A DNA stretch of 64,000 bases. Origin: Pseudoduganella lurida (lineage in GTDB: Bacteria; Pseudomonadota; Gammaproteobacteria; Burkholderiales; Burkholderiaceae_D). The DNA is taken from contig NZ_VLLB01000006.1 of NCBI RefSeq assembly GCF_007830455.1, forward strand, positions 248,001 to 312,000. The letters are read 5' to 3'. How positions within the stretch are numbered: position 1 is the stretch's first letter; the number at the start of each line of letters is the position of its first letter. Of the stretch, positions 25,107-32,867 are shown in pieces. Under the pieces are notes generated by a model. That model made no database searches, had not been told where the DNA came from, and worked only from the letters and a program-made list of their open reading frames with translations. The position numbers and the translations under genes are program-made.

Positions 25107-26522
25107 GTGAACGTCCGCTGCACCGCTTTATCCCTGCTGCTGCTCGGCGGCCTGGCTGCCGCCGCCCCGCCGGGCCGCACCTGCCACCTGCCCGGCAGCG
25201 AGGAAGCGCTGCGCTGCGTGACCGTCCCGGTGCCGCTCGATTACGGCACGCCGGGCAAGACCATCACCGTCCACGCCACGGTTGCCGCGGCCTTCCGTGA
25301 ATCGGCCCGTCCCGACCCGCTGTTCGTGCTGGCCGGCGGCCCGGGCCAGGCCGGCAGCGACATCCTGCCCGTCGTGCAGGCCGCCTTCCGCCGCGTGCGT
25401 GCCACCCGCGACATCGTGCTGATCGACCAGCGCGGCACCGGCCTGTCCGGCAAGCTCGACTGCAAAACGCCGCCGGACATCGACACGATGACGGAAGAGC
25501 AGGCCGATGCCGATGCCCTGCGCTGCGTGCGTTCGCTTGCCGCCCCCTACGGCAGCTACACCACCGACGCGGCGGCGCGCGACATCGAACGCGTGCGCCA
25601 GGCGCTGGGCTACAGGCAGATCAACCTGTGGGGCGGCTCGTACGGCACCCGCCTCGCCCAGCATTACGCGCGGCTGTATCCGGCCAGTGTGCGTGCCCTC
25701 GTGCTCGACGGCGTGGCCGCACCGGACCAGGTGATTCCCGCCGGCGGCCGCGATGCCCAGGCCGCCCTGGAGACCACGTTCGCGCAGTGCGAGAAGGAAG
25801 CCGCCTGTGCACGCACCTTCCCGGCCCTGCGCAGCGAGTTCGCGTCCCTTGCCAGCCAGCTTGCCAAAGGCCCCATCAAAATCGACATGGCCGATCCGCG
25901 TACGGCCGCAGTACGGCCCGTGACGATCAGCCTGCGCCGCTTCGTCGCCACCGTGCACCGGGTTCTGTATGCGCAGGCCGACGCGCGTTCACTGCCCTTC
26001 CTGATCCACAGCGCCTACAACGGCCGTTGGGAGCCCTTCGTCGCGCGCAGCAACCGTGACACCGACCTGTCGGCCGACGGCGCGATGGCCGGGCCGCTGT
26101 ACCTGGCCGTCGTCTGCGCCGAGGACTTCCCGCGCCTGACGCCGCAGCTGGTGGCAGATGACACGCGAGGTTCCTTCCTCGGTGCGCCGCAGGTGACGCA
26201 GCTGGCGGCGCTCTGCCCTGCCGTCAACGTGAAACCGGTCGCCTGGCCGGCCGCCACGCGCATCGCCGCGCCGGCGCTGCTGCTGTCCGGCGCGCAGGAT
26301 CCCGTCACGCCGCCCCGCCGCGCCGCGGCCGCCGCGCAGTGGATGCCCGCAGCGCAGCACCTGGTGGTGAAGAACGGCGGCCACATCGTCTCGCCGCTCG
26401 GCTGCATCCCGCGGCTGATGCGCGAGTTCCTCGACAGCCCCGCCACGCCGGTGGCCGCGGTCTGCCTGGACGAGATTCCCGCCCCCACCTTCCAGCTGGA
26501 TGCCGCCGGCCCGCAACCCTGA
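25107..26522 (+). CDS. secreted alpha/beta hydrolase, tripeptidyl-aminopeptidase (S33) type
   Basis: A 471-aa exported peptidase-like hydrolase. The GTG at 25107 is chosen because GAGAGG lies 5 bp upstream and the product begins with a good signal peptide (CTALSLLLLGGLAAAAPPG). The oxyanion region is LFVLAGGPGQAGSD, and DQRGTGLSG follows. The nucleophile elbow is NLWGGSYGTRLAQ. A C-terminal TAP-like domain includes LLLSGAQDPVTPP and KNGGHIVSPLGC with the Asp and His. Paired cysteines suggest a periplasmic site. Its stop lies 18 bp before an ABC exporter ATPase gene. Confidence 0.88.
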   Translation: MNVRCTALSLLLLGGLAAAAPPGRTCHLPGSEEALRCVTVPVPLDYGTPGKTITVHATVAAAFRESARPDPLFVLAGGPGQAGSDILPVVQAAFRRVRATRDIVLIDQRGTGLSGKLDCKTPPDIDTMTEEQADADALRCVRSLAAPYGSYTTDAAARDIERVRQALGYRQINLWGGSYGTRLAQHYARLYPASVRALVLDGVAAPDQVIPAGGRDAQAALETTFAQCEKEAACARTFPALRSEFASLASQLAKGPIKIDMADPRTAAVRPVTISLRRFVATVHRVLYAQADARSLPFLIHSAYNGRWEPFVARSNRDTDLSADGAMAGPLYLAVVCAEDFPRLTPQLVADDTRGSFLGAPQVTQLAALCPAVNVKPVAWPAATRIAAPALLLSGAQDPVTPPRRAAAAAQWMPAAQHLVVKNGGHIVSPLGCIPRLMREFLDSPATPVAAVCLDEIPAPTFQLDAAGPQP

Positions 26523-26540
26523 ACGATTCGGATACCCGCA

Positions 26541-27275
26541 ATGATCGAAGTCCACGATGTGACGAAACACTTCGGCAAGGTGCAGGCCCTGGCCGGCGCC
26601 AGCTTCACCGCGCGCGATGGCCAGGTCACTGCCCTGCTGGGACCGAACGGCGCCGGCAAGACGACGCTGCTACGGATGCTGGTCGGCCTGCTGCACCGGG
26701 ATGCCGGCACGATCCGGGTCGACGGCATCGACCCCGGCAGCGACCCGCTCGCGGTCCGCCGCAGCATCGGCTTCCTGACCGACCAGTTCGGGCTCTATGA
26801 AAGACTGTCCACGCGCGAGTACCTGCGCTACTTCGGCGAACTCAATGGCATGGCGCGCCCCGACCTCGAACGGCGCATCGACGAGGTAACGACATTGCTA
26901 TCACTGGAAGACATCCTGGAACGCCGCTCGAAAGGCTTCTCGCAGGGCCAACGCATCAAGGTGGCCCTGGCGCGCACGCTGCTGCACCGCCCCCGCAACC
27001 TGCTGCTCGACGAACCGAGCCGCGGCCTGGATGTGATGAGCACCCGCGCCCTGCGCCGCGCCCTCGCCGCCCTGCGTGCCGATGGCTGCTGCGTGATCAT
27101 GGCCACCCACGTGATGCAGGAGGTGACCAACTCCTGCGACGACGTGATCGTGATCGCCAACGGCGTCACGGTGGCGCAGGGCACGCCGCAGTCGCTGTGC
27201 GAACGCACCGGCATCGCCAGCCTGGAAGACGCGTTCGTGAAACTGGTGGGCACCGATGAAGGGATCTCGGCATGA
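26541..27275 (+). CDS. ABC transporter ATPase (NatA-like)
   Basis: A 244-aa ATPase of the NatA/CcmA-like export group. Walker A is LLGPNGAGKTTLLR, signature SKGFSQGQRIKVALA, Walker B NLLLDEPSRGLD, and the H-loop is IMATHVMQE. It overlaps the membrane partner by 4 bp (ATGA). With the S33 peptidase upstream it probably forms a three-gene unit. The substrate is unknown; NatAB exports sodium in Bacillus, but the similarity is general. Confidence 0.9.
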   Translation: MIEVHDVTKHFGKVQALAGASFTARDGQVTALLGPNGAGKTTLLRMLVGLLHRDAGTIRVDGIDPGSDPLAVRRSIGFLTDQFGLYERLSTREYLRYFGELNGMARPDLERRIDEVTTLLSLEDILERRSKGFSQGQRIKVALARTLLHRPRNLLLDEPSRGLDVMSTRALRRALAALRADGCCVIMATHVMQEVTNSCDDVIVIANGVTVAQGTPQSLCERTGIASLEDAFVKLVGTDEGISA

Positions 27276-28456
27276 GGCCCCTGTACCTGGTGGTGATGTT
27301 CAAGGAACTGCGCGAGACGCTGCGGGACCGCCGCGCCCTGTCGATGCTGCTGCTGTTCGTGCTGATGTATCCGCTGATCGTGGGCGGCGTGCTGCACCAG
27401 CAGATCGGCCGCGCCACCGAGCCGGAGAAGGAAGGCATCGAGCTGACCGTGATTGGCGCCGCGGGCGCACCCACGCTGATGGCGCAGCTCAAGCAGCGCA
27501 ATGTCAACGTGACCGAGGCCGGCGCAATGACGGAGGATGCCATCACCACCCTGCTGCGCGGTCAGAAAGTGGCGGCCGTGCTGCGGGTGCCGCCCTCGTA
27601 CGGCGACGACTACCGCAACATGCGTCCGGCACGGCTGGAGCTGTGGTACGACTCGGCCTCCAGCAACCGTCGCAAGCTCAATGACGTGATCGGCGTCGTG
27701 GAACACTACGGCAATGCGATCGCCAGCGCACGGCTGCTGGCGCATGGCGTCTCGCCGGCCACGCTGTTCCCCGTCCGGCTGCAGAAGTACGACACGGGCA
27801 CCAGCGCCTCGCGCTCGGCCACGATGATCGGCACGATGCTGGGCATGTTCTTCGTGCCGGCGTTCTTCTTTGCGCTCTCCAGCGCCGTCGACAGCACGGC
27901 CGGCGAACGGGAACGGCGCTCGCTGGAAGTGCTGCTGGCGCAGCCCGCGCGCACCTTCGACCTGGTGGCCGGCAAGTGGTTCGCCGCGTCGCTGCTCGCC
28001 CTCGTGGGCCTGACGGTGGAACTGTGCCTGGCGCACGCGATCCTGAAATGGCTGCCGCTGGAAGAGATCGGCCTGTCGTGGCGCCTGGCGTGGAGCGACC
28101 TTGCGTGGGTGTGCCTCACGTCGCTCTCCCTGCCGCTGTTTGCCGCCGCGATGGAGATCGCGCTGGCGATCAATGCGAAGTCGTTCAAGGAAGCGCAGAC
28201 CACCGTCAGCTTCGCGATCCTGGTGCCGATGGTGCCCGTGATCGTGGTGCCGATGCTCGATCTCGCGACCGCCAACTGGATGTACCTGGTGCCGCTGCTG
28301 TCGCACCAGACGCTGCTGCGCGAACTGGCGAAGGGCCAGGCGCTGGGCGCGCTGCCGTTCGCCCTCACTTTCGGGAGCAGCCTGGTACTGGCCCTCCTGT
28401 GCGTGGCGTTCACCGTGTGGCGCATGCGCAGCGAGCGGTATCTGGTGGGCGTGTAG
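27272..28456 (+). CDS. ABC-2 type permease (NatB-like)
   Basis: A 394-aa membrane partner of the preceding ATPase. It starts MRPLYLVVMFKELRETLRDR, a cytoplasmic coupling helix followed by a first membrane span. A large extracytoplasmic loop of about 130 residues follows, then a cluster of five or six spans with FFVPAFFFALSSAVDSTAGERERRSLEVLL, the typical ABC-2/NatB signature. Export of an unknown substrate is likely. Confidence 0.88.
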   Translation: MRPLYLVVMFKELRETLRDRRALSMLLLFVLMYPLIVGGVLHQQIGRATEPEKEGIELTVIGAAGAPTLMAQLKQRNVNVTEAGAMTEDAITTLLRGQKVAAVLRVPPSYGDDYRNMRPARLELWYDSASSNRRKLNDVIGVVEHYGNAIASARLLAHGVSPATLFPVRLQKYDTGTSASRSATMIGTMLGMFFVPAFFFALSSAVDSTAGERERRSLEVLLAQPARTFDLVAGKWFAASLLALVGLTVELCLAHAILKWLPLEEIGLSWRLAWSDLAWVCLTSLSLPLFAAAMEIALAINAKSFKEAQTTVSFAILVPMVPVIVVPMLDLATANWMYLVPLLSHQTLLRELAKGQALGALPFALTFGSSLVLALLCVAFTVWRMRSERYLVGV

Positions 28457-28491
28457 GAGCGCTGGCAATCCCCTGGAGCCGTGGAACGGCC

Positions 28492-28557
28492 GGGGGTCTG
28501 CCCCATAGCGCCCACGGCGGCAAGCCTGGTTCGCGCCGCCACCGCGGGTCTGACCCC
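28492..28557. repeat. paired GGGGTCTG-CCCC palindromes
   Basis: GGGGTCTGCCCC near 28493-28504 and GGGTCTGACCCC at 28546-28557 lie 42 bp apart in the spacer between the permease and osmC, with CCCACGG / CGGCGG-rich sequence between them. They resemble the palindromes at 4075-4115 and 37618-37744. The second is followed by AGCTTTTTG and could end the permease transcript. Confidence 0.6.
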
Positions 28558-28645
28558 AGCTTTTTGCGGGCAGTAGCCGGGCGCGTGAACACGCCGCCTG
28601 CCTTACAATGCCAGTCAATCGACTGCAAACTATTCGGAGAAGAAC

Positions 28646-29068
28646 ATGGAAGTAAAAGTCAGCTGGAACGGCCCGTCGGGCATGAGTTTTCGTGCGCAAA
28701 CGGGCTCGGGCCACATGGTGTCGATGGACGGCGCGCCCGATGGCGGCGGCCATAACCTGGCCCCGCGCCCGATGGAGATGGTCCTGCTGGGCACCGGCGG
28801 CTGCACGGCCTACGACGTGGTGCTGATCCTGAAACGCGGCCGTGCGGATGTGCGCGGCTGCGACGTCACGCTGCAAGCGGAACGTGCCGATGTCGATCCG
28901 AAGGTCTTCACGAAGATCCACTTCCATTTCACCGTCACCGGCAAGGACCTGAAAAAGGAAACCGTCGAACGCGCCGTCAGCCTGTCGCACGACAAGTACT
29001 GCTCGGCCAGCATCATGCTGGCGAAGACGGCCGAGATCACGCATTCGTTCGAGATCGTCGAAGCCTGA
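28646..29068 (+). CDS. OsmC family protein
   Basis: A 140-aa OsmC/YhfA-like protein. HNLAPRPMEMVLLGTGGCTAYDVV carries the first redox cysteine, and SHDKYCSASIMLAKTAEI the second, as in peroxidases of this family. The acidic/hydrophobic pattern at the start (EVKVSWNGPSGMSF) fits the small YhfA branch. GGAGAAG precedes the ATG. In other Betaproteobacteria an osmC gene is often close to rpsI and argC; here it is about 4 kb away. Confidence 0.9.
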   Translation: MEVKVSWNGPSGMSFRAQTGSGHMVSMDGAPDGGGHNLAPRPMEMVLLGTGGCTAYDVVLILKRGRADVRGCDVTLQAERADVDPKVFTKIHFHFTVTGKDLKKETVERAVSLSHDKYCSASIMLAKTAEITHSFEIVEA

Positions 29069-29089
29069 CGATGCAGACGCCCGTTGACG

Positions 29090-29548
29090 ATGAGCGCGAT
29101 AGCACGCAGCCTTTTCGCCATCGGGCTAGGACTTTGCCTTGCCCAAGGCAGGGCGAACGACACCACGCCAGCGTTTGACGCATTCCCCGCATTCATCCCG
29201 GCCCTGAAGCAGCCTGCGTCCTTGCGACTTGTTACGGCACAGGACCGCCAATACCGAAGCGCGTTACGCGCAGCCTTGCAAATGCCGGTGAATTTCGCTG
29301 GCCGCTTCGTGCTGACGACAATCGGCTGCGGCGCCTCCTGCGTGCTGACGGCGGCGCTGGACAAGCAAACGGGAGCCGTCACCTGGCTCCCGTTCACGAT
29401 CTGCTGCTGGGATCTGGCTATTTCAGAACCGCTCGAGTTCCGGCGCGACAGCGCCCTGCTGATCGTGCACGGCCAGCGCAACGAGGAAGGTGGCGCCGGC
29501 CCGCACTACTACCGCATCAACGGCGGGCAGTTCGAAGAGCTGCGGTAA
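29090..29548 (+). CDS. secreted hypothetical protein
   Basis: A 152-aa protein I do not recognise. It starts MSAIARSLFAIGLGLCLAQG, a signal peptide with cleavage near ANDTTP. The mature part has two Cys pairs (TIGCGASCVLT and FTICCWD) that could form disulfides, the phrase NFAGRFVLTTIGCG, and VHGQRNEEGGAGPHYYRI near the end. Similar small secreted proteins with the NFAGRF pattern occur in many Proteobacteria without a known role. It lies 21 bp after osmC. Confidence 0.7.
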   Translation: MSAIARSLFAIGLGLCLAQGRANDTTPAFDAFPAFIPALKQPASLRLVTAQDRQYRSALRAALQMPVNFAGRFVLTTIGCGASCVLTAALDKQTGAVTWLPFTICCWDLAISEPLEFRRDSALLIVHGQRNEEGGAGPHYYRINGGQFEELR

Positions 29549-29560
29549 ATCCGGAGCGGA

Positions 29561-30439
29561 TTACAGCTGCCGCGCCTGGAACGTATCGCACTGTGCCACT
29601 TCGCCGGTCTCCAGGCCCCGCTTGAACCAGCGCACGCGCTGTGCGGAGCTGCCGTGCGTGAACGAATCCGGCACCACCTGGCCTTGCGACTGGCGCTGCA
29701 GCGCGTCGTCGCCGATCGCCGTGGCGGCGGACAGCGCCGTCTCCACGTCGCCCTGCTCGAGGATCTGGCGCGCCTGGTTGGCGTGGAAGGCCCACACGCC
29801 GGCATAGCAGTCGGCCTGCAGTTCCAGCTTCACGGACAGCGCATTGCCTTCCTTCTCGCTGGCCTGCTGCTGGGCGCGGTGCACCTGGTCGGAAAGACCC
29901 ATCAGGTTCTGCACGTGGTGGCCCACTTCGTGCGCGATCACGTAAGCCTGCGCGAACTCGCCGGAAACGTGGAAGCGCTGCTGCATCAGGCGGTAGAAAT
30001 CGAGGTCGATGTACACCTTGCGGTCCGCCGGGCAGTAGAACGGACCGGTGGCGGACTGGCCGGCGCCGCAGCCGGTCTGCACGCGGCCGGTGAACAGCAC
30101 GAGTTTCGGCGGTTGATACGTTTCGCCCTGGGCCTTGAACAGGCCGGCCCACGTGTCTTCCGTGTCGCCCAGCACCGTGCGCATGAACTTCGCTTCCCGG
30201 TCGTCGGCCGGCGTCTCGTGCGCCGGCGTCTGCTGTTGCTGCACCTGGCCGCCGCCGCTCATGCCGCTCAGCAGCGTCAATGGATTGATGCCGAAGATGA
30301 ACGAGGCGATCAGCGCGATGACCACGCCGCCGATGCTCAGCGAGCCGCCGCCGAAACTGAATCCGCCACCACCGCCCCCACCGCCATCACCGCGGCGGTC
30401 TTCGACGTTATCGCTTTCCCTGTTGCCGTCCCAACGCAT
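29561..30439 (-). CDS. neutral zinc metallopeptidase, YpfJ family
   Basis: A 292-aa membrane-anchored protein of the putative neutral zinc metallopeptidase family. The N-terminus MRWDGNRESDNVEDRRG is followed by a run of glycines and one membrane span (IGGVVIALIASFIFG). The catalytic motif is YVIAHEVGHHVQNL. CGAGQSATGPFYCPADRKVYIDLDFY precedes it in the family pattern, with two cysteines likely to pair. The substrate is unknown. GGAGA precedes the ATG. Confidence 0.9.
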   Translation of the reverse strand: MRWDGNRESDNVEDRRGDGGGGGGGGFSFGGGSLSIGGVVIALIASFIFGINPLTLLSGMSGGGQVQQQQTPAHETPADDREAKFMRTVLGDTEDTWAGLFKAQGETYQPPKLVLFTGRVQTGCGAGQSATGPFYCPADRKVYIDLDFYRLMQQRFHVSGEFAQAYVIAHEVGHHVQNLMGLSDQVHRAQQQASEKEGNALSVKLELQADCYAGVWAFHANQARQILEQGDVETALSAATAIGDDALQRQSQGQVVPDSFTHGSSAQRVRWFKRGLETGEVAQCDTFQARQL

Positions 30440-30516
30440 AGTATTCTCCGTGAACTTTTGGCCACACTATACTTCCGGGAGGGCGCGGCGCCACGAGCGC
30501 CAACTAACAGATGCGC

Positions 30517-31164
30517 TCAAATGTAGTAGGTCGTGCCCGTCATCAGCTTCGACATGGCCTGCATCGCCACCTTGATGGGCAGCGGCGTGTCGGCGGCACC
30601 CAGGTCCTGCGCAGCCTTGCCGTGGGCGATTTCGTCCAGGCGCATCTGCGCCACGATGGCGCGCGACTTGCCGTCATTGGCGGGCAGGCTTTCCAGGTGG
30701 CTGTCCAGGTGCTTCTCCACCTGGCGTTCGGTCTCGACGACGAAGCCCAGGCTGTGCGCATCGCCCATCTTGGCGGCGACTGTACCGAGCGCATAGGCGC
30801 CGGCATAGAACAGCGGCGCCAGCACGCTGGCCTGCGAGTTCAGCTCCTTCAGGCGCTGCGCCGTCCACGCCAGGTGGTCCTCCTCCTCGCGGCTCGCTTC
30901 CTCGAATTTCTCGCGCAGCTTGTCGCTTTTCGCGAAGCGGGCCTGCGAGTTGTACAGGGCCTGCGCCATCACCTCGCCCACGTGATCGACGCGGATCAGG
31001 CCCGCGCTGTGCTTGCGGTCTTCGTCCGTCATGTGCGTGTCGTCGACGTGGGTGGCGGGCGTGGGACGCGAGGCGGAGGCCACGCCGGCCAGCACGCGCA
31101 GCGCCTTGTCGGTGCTGCAGATGAAGCGGTCGAGCGGATTGTGGAAGTGGAATTTCGAGCTCAT
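30517..31164 (-). CDS. coq7: 2-polyprenyl-3-methyl-6-methoxy-1,4-benzoquinol hydroxylase (Coq7)
   Basis: A 215-aa di-iron monooxygenase for the last hydroxylation in ubiquinone synthesis. Iron-ligand motifs of the ferritin-like fold are visible: IRVDHVGEVMAQALY, SREEEDHLAWT, VVETERQVEKHL and RLDEIAHG. The start at 31164 matches family length (about 210); 26 upstream codons lack a ribosome site. AGGA precedes the ATG. Supports aerobic respiration with ubiquinone. Confidence 0.94.
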   Translation of the reverse strand: MSSKFHFHNPLDRFICSTDKALRVLAGVASASRPTPATHVDDTHMTDEDRKHSAGLIRVDHVGEVMAQALYNSQARFAKSDKLREKFEEASREEEDHLAWTAQRLKELNSQASVLAPLFYAGAYALGTVAAKMGDAHSLGFVVETERQVEKHLDSHLESLPANDGKSRAIVAQMRLDEIAHGKAAQDLGAADTPLPIKVAMQAMSKLMTGTTYYI

Positions 31165-31258
31165 GGCGGTCCTGTCCTGCTGGTAGCGATGACCGATTAT
31201 AAGCGTGGCATGCGGTTCTCCGCCGCACGATGGCCGGGACAAATCGTCCCAGCCGGCC

Positions 31259-31705
31259 TTACTCGCCCTCGCGCAGGATGCGCTGCTTCTCGATCCAGTC
31301 GGCCACGGGACCGCGCACGTCCAGGCCGGAAAAATCCTTCGCCACGCCCAGGTTCAGGCCGAGCAGGAACGGGATCGATTCGGGCGGAATGTGCGGGCAA
31401 TTCTCGGTGAACGCGCGCAGGAAGCGCTTCGAGTCGAGCACCTGCACGACGCCCTCGCCGCTCATCCATTGCAGGATGCTGGTGATGCTGTGGCCGGGCC
31501 CGATCGAGCGGTAGATGAAGCGGTTGAATTCCTTGTCCAGCTTCTTGAAATCCAGGGTTTCCTTCGTCATCAGCGTGGCCAGATAGCACAGGCCCAGCGC
31601 CAGCCGGAAAAAGCCCGTTGCCTCCTTGGCGGTCAGGCCGCAACGCGTCACCGCCAGGAGCTGCTCCTGCAGGGCGTTATCGAGTTTCGGGAATTCCGGT
31701 CTCAT
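31259..31705 (-). CDS. conserved hypothetical protein, unknown function
   Basis: A 148-aa, mostly helical protein with no signal peptide. It starts MRPEFPKLDNALQEQLLAVT. It contains a hydrophobic helix GFFRLALGLCYLATLM and NRFIYRSIGPGHSITSILQWM, and ends VRGPVADWIEKQRILREGE. I do not recognise the family. A TATATA at 31720-31715 lies only 9 bp before the ATG, so the message could be nearly leaderless. It lies 94 bp upstream of coq7 on the same strand. Confidence 0.6.
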   Translation of the reverse strand: MRPEFPKLDNALQEQLLAVTRCGLTAKEATGFFRLALGLCYLATLMTKETLDFKKLDKEFNRFIYRSIGPGHSITSILQWMSGEGVVQVLDSKRFLRAFTENCPHIPPESIPFLLGLNLGVAKDFSGLDVRGPVADWIEKQRILREGE

Positions 31706-31971
31706 GGGTTGCACTATATAACAAACCCCGTCACTTTTTGCGCCCGCCCGGCCCTGGCCTTGCCAGCTACTGTTGCGCTTGCTACTCTTGACCACCTTTC
31801 AAGCCGAAGCCCGCCGCGCCCGCCTCCGGCCGCCGTTCCCCGATGCGTGCACTCTGAGGCCCGGAAAACGCGGGCTGTCGCAAGACGGCAACCGATGTGT
31901 CGGCGTTTCAATACAATGCCGTCAGAAGAGCGGATGGCAACGGGCCATGCTGCACCGCATCAAGGATTCCC

Positions 31972-32862
31972 ATGGAACTGCGCATCGAGCACCTGTCGAA
32001 GACCTACGCCAACGGCGTCGTGGCGCTGGATGACGTCGCGCTGACGATCCCGGCCGGCATGTTCGGCCTGCTCGGCCCGAACGGCGCCGGCAAGTCGACG
32101 CTCATGCGCATCCTCGCCACGCTGCAGGAGTGCGACAGCGGCGCGGTGTTCTTCGGCGACCTGGACGTGCTGGACGAGAAGGACGCCGTGCGCCGCCTGC
32201 TGGGCTACCTGCCGCAGGACTTCGGCGTCTACCCGAAGGTCACCGCCTACGAAATGCTGGACCACTTCGCCGTGCTGAAAGGCCTGTCGCACCGGGCGCG
32301 CCGCCGCGAAGTGGTCGACGGCCTGCTGCAGCAGACCAACCTGTTCGACGTGCGCCACCAGCGCCTCGGCACCTTCAGCGGCGGCATGCGCCAGCGGTTC
32401 GGCATCGCCCAGGCGCTGCTGGCCGATCCGAAGCTGATCATCGTGGACGAACCGACCGCCGGCCTCGATCCGCAGGAGCGCGTACGCTTCCACAACCTCC
32501 TCTCCGACATCGGCGCCGAACGCACCGTGATCCTGTCCACCCACATCGTGAGCGACGTGGCGGACCTGTGCTCCAACATGGCCATCATCAACAAGGGCCG
32601 TGTGCTGCTGGCCGGCCCCACCCAGCAGCTGGTGGACGACGTGAGCTGCAAGATCTGGGCGCGCTTCATCGACAAGCGCGAACTGGCCTACTTCCAGCAG
32701 CGCCACACGATCATCTCCACGCGGCTGCTCTCCGGCCGTACGCTGATCCACGCCTACAGCGACGAGGATCCCGGCGACGGCTTCGAGGAAGCCATCGGCG
32801 ACCTGGAAGACGTGTACTTCGCCACCATCGCCGGCCGCCACGTGGCGCACGCCTGCGACTGA
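31972..32862 (+). CDS. ABC transporter ATPase, partner of the permease-aminopeptidase fusion
   Basis: A 296-aa export-type ATPase. Walker A is GLLGPNGAGKSTLMR, signature GTFSGGMRQRFGIAQ, Walker B LIIVDEPTAGLDPQE, and the H-loop is ILSTHIVSDV. A C-terminal domain of about 80 residues follows (ISTRLLSGRTLIHAYSDE). AAGGA precedes the ATG. The stop is 5 bp before the membrane protein gene, so they form one operon. Confidence 0.9.
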   Translation: MELRIEHLSKTYANGVVALDDVALTIPAGMFGLLGPNGAGKSTLMRILATLQECDSGAVFFGDLDVLDEKDAVRRLLGYLPQDFGVYPKVTAYEMLDHFAVLKGLSHRARRREVVDGLLQQTNLFDVRHQRLGTFSGGMRQRFGIAQALLADPKLIIVDEPTAGLDPQERVRFHNLLSDIGAERTVILSTHIVSDVADLCSNMAIINKGRVLLAGPTQQLVDDVSCKIWARFIDKRELAYFQQRHTIISTRLLSGRTLIHAYSDEDPGDGFEEAIGDLEDVYFATIAGRHVAHACD

Positions 32863-32867
32863 ACGCC

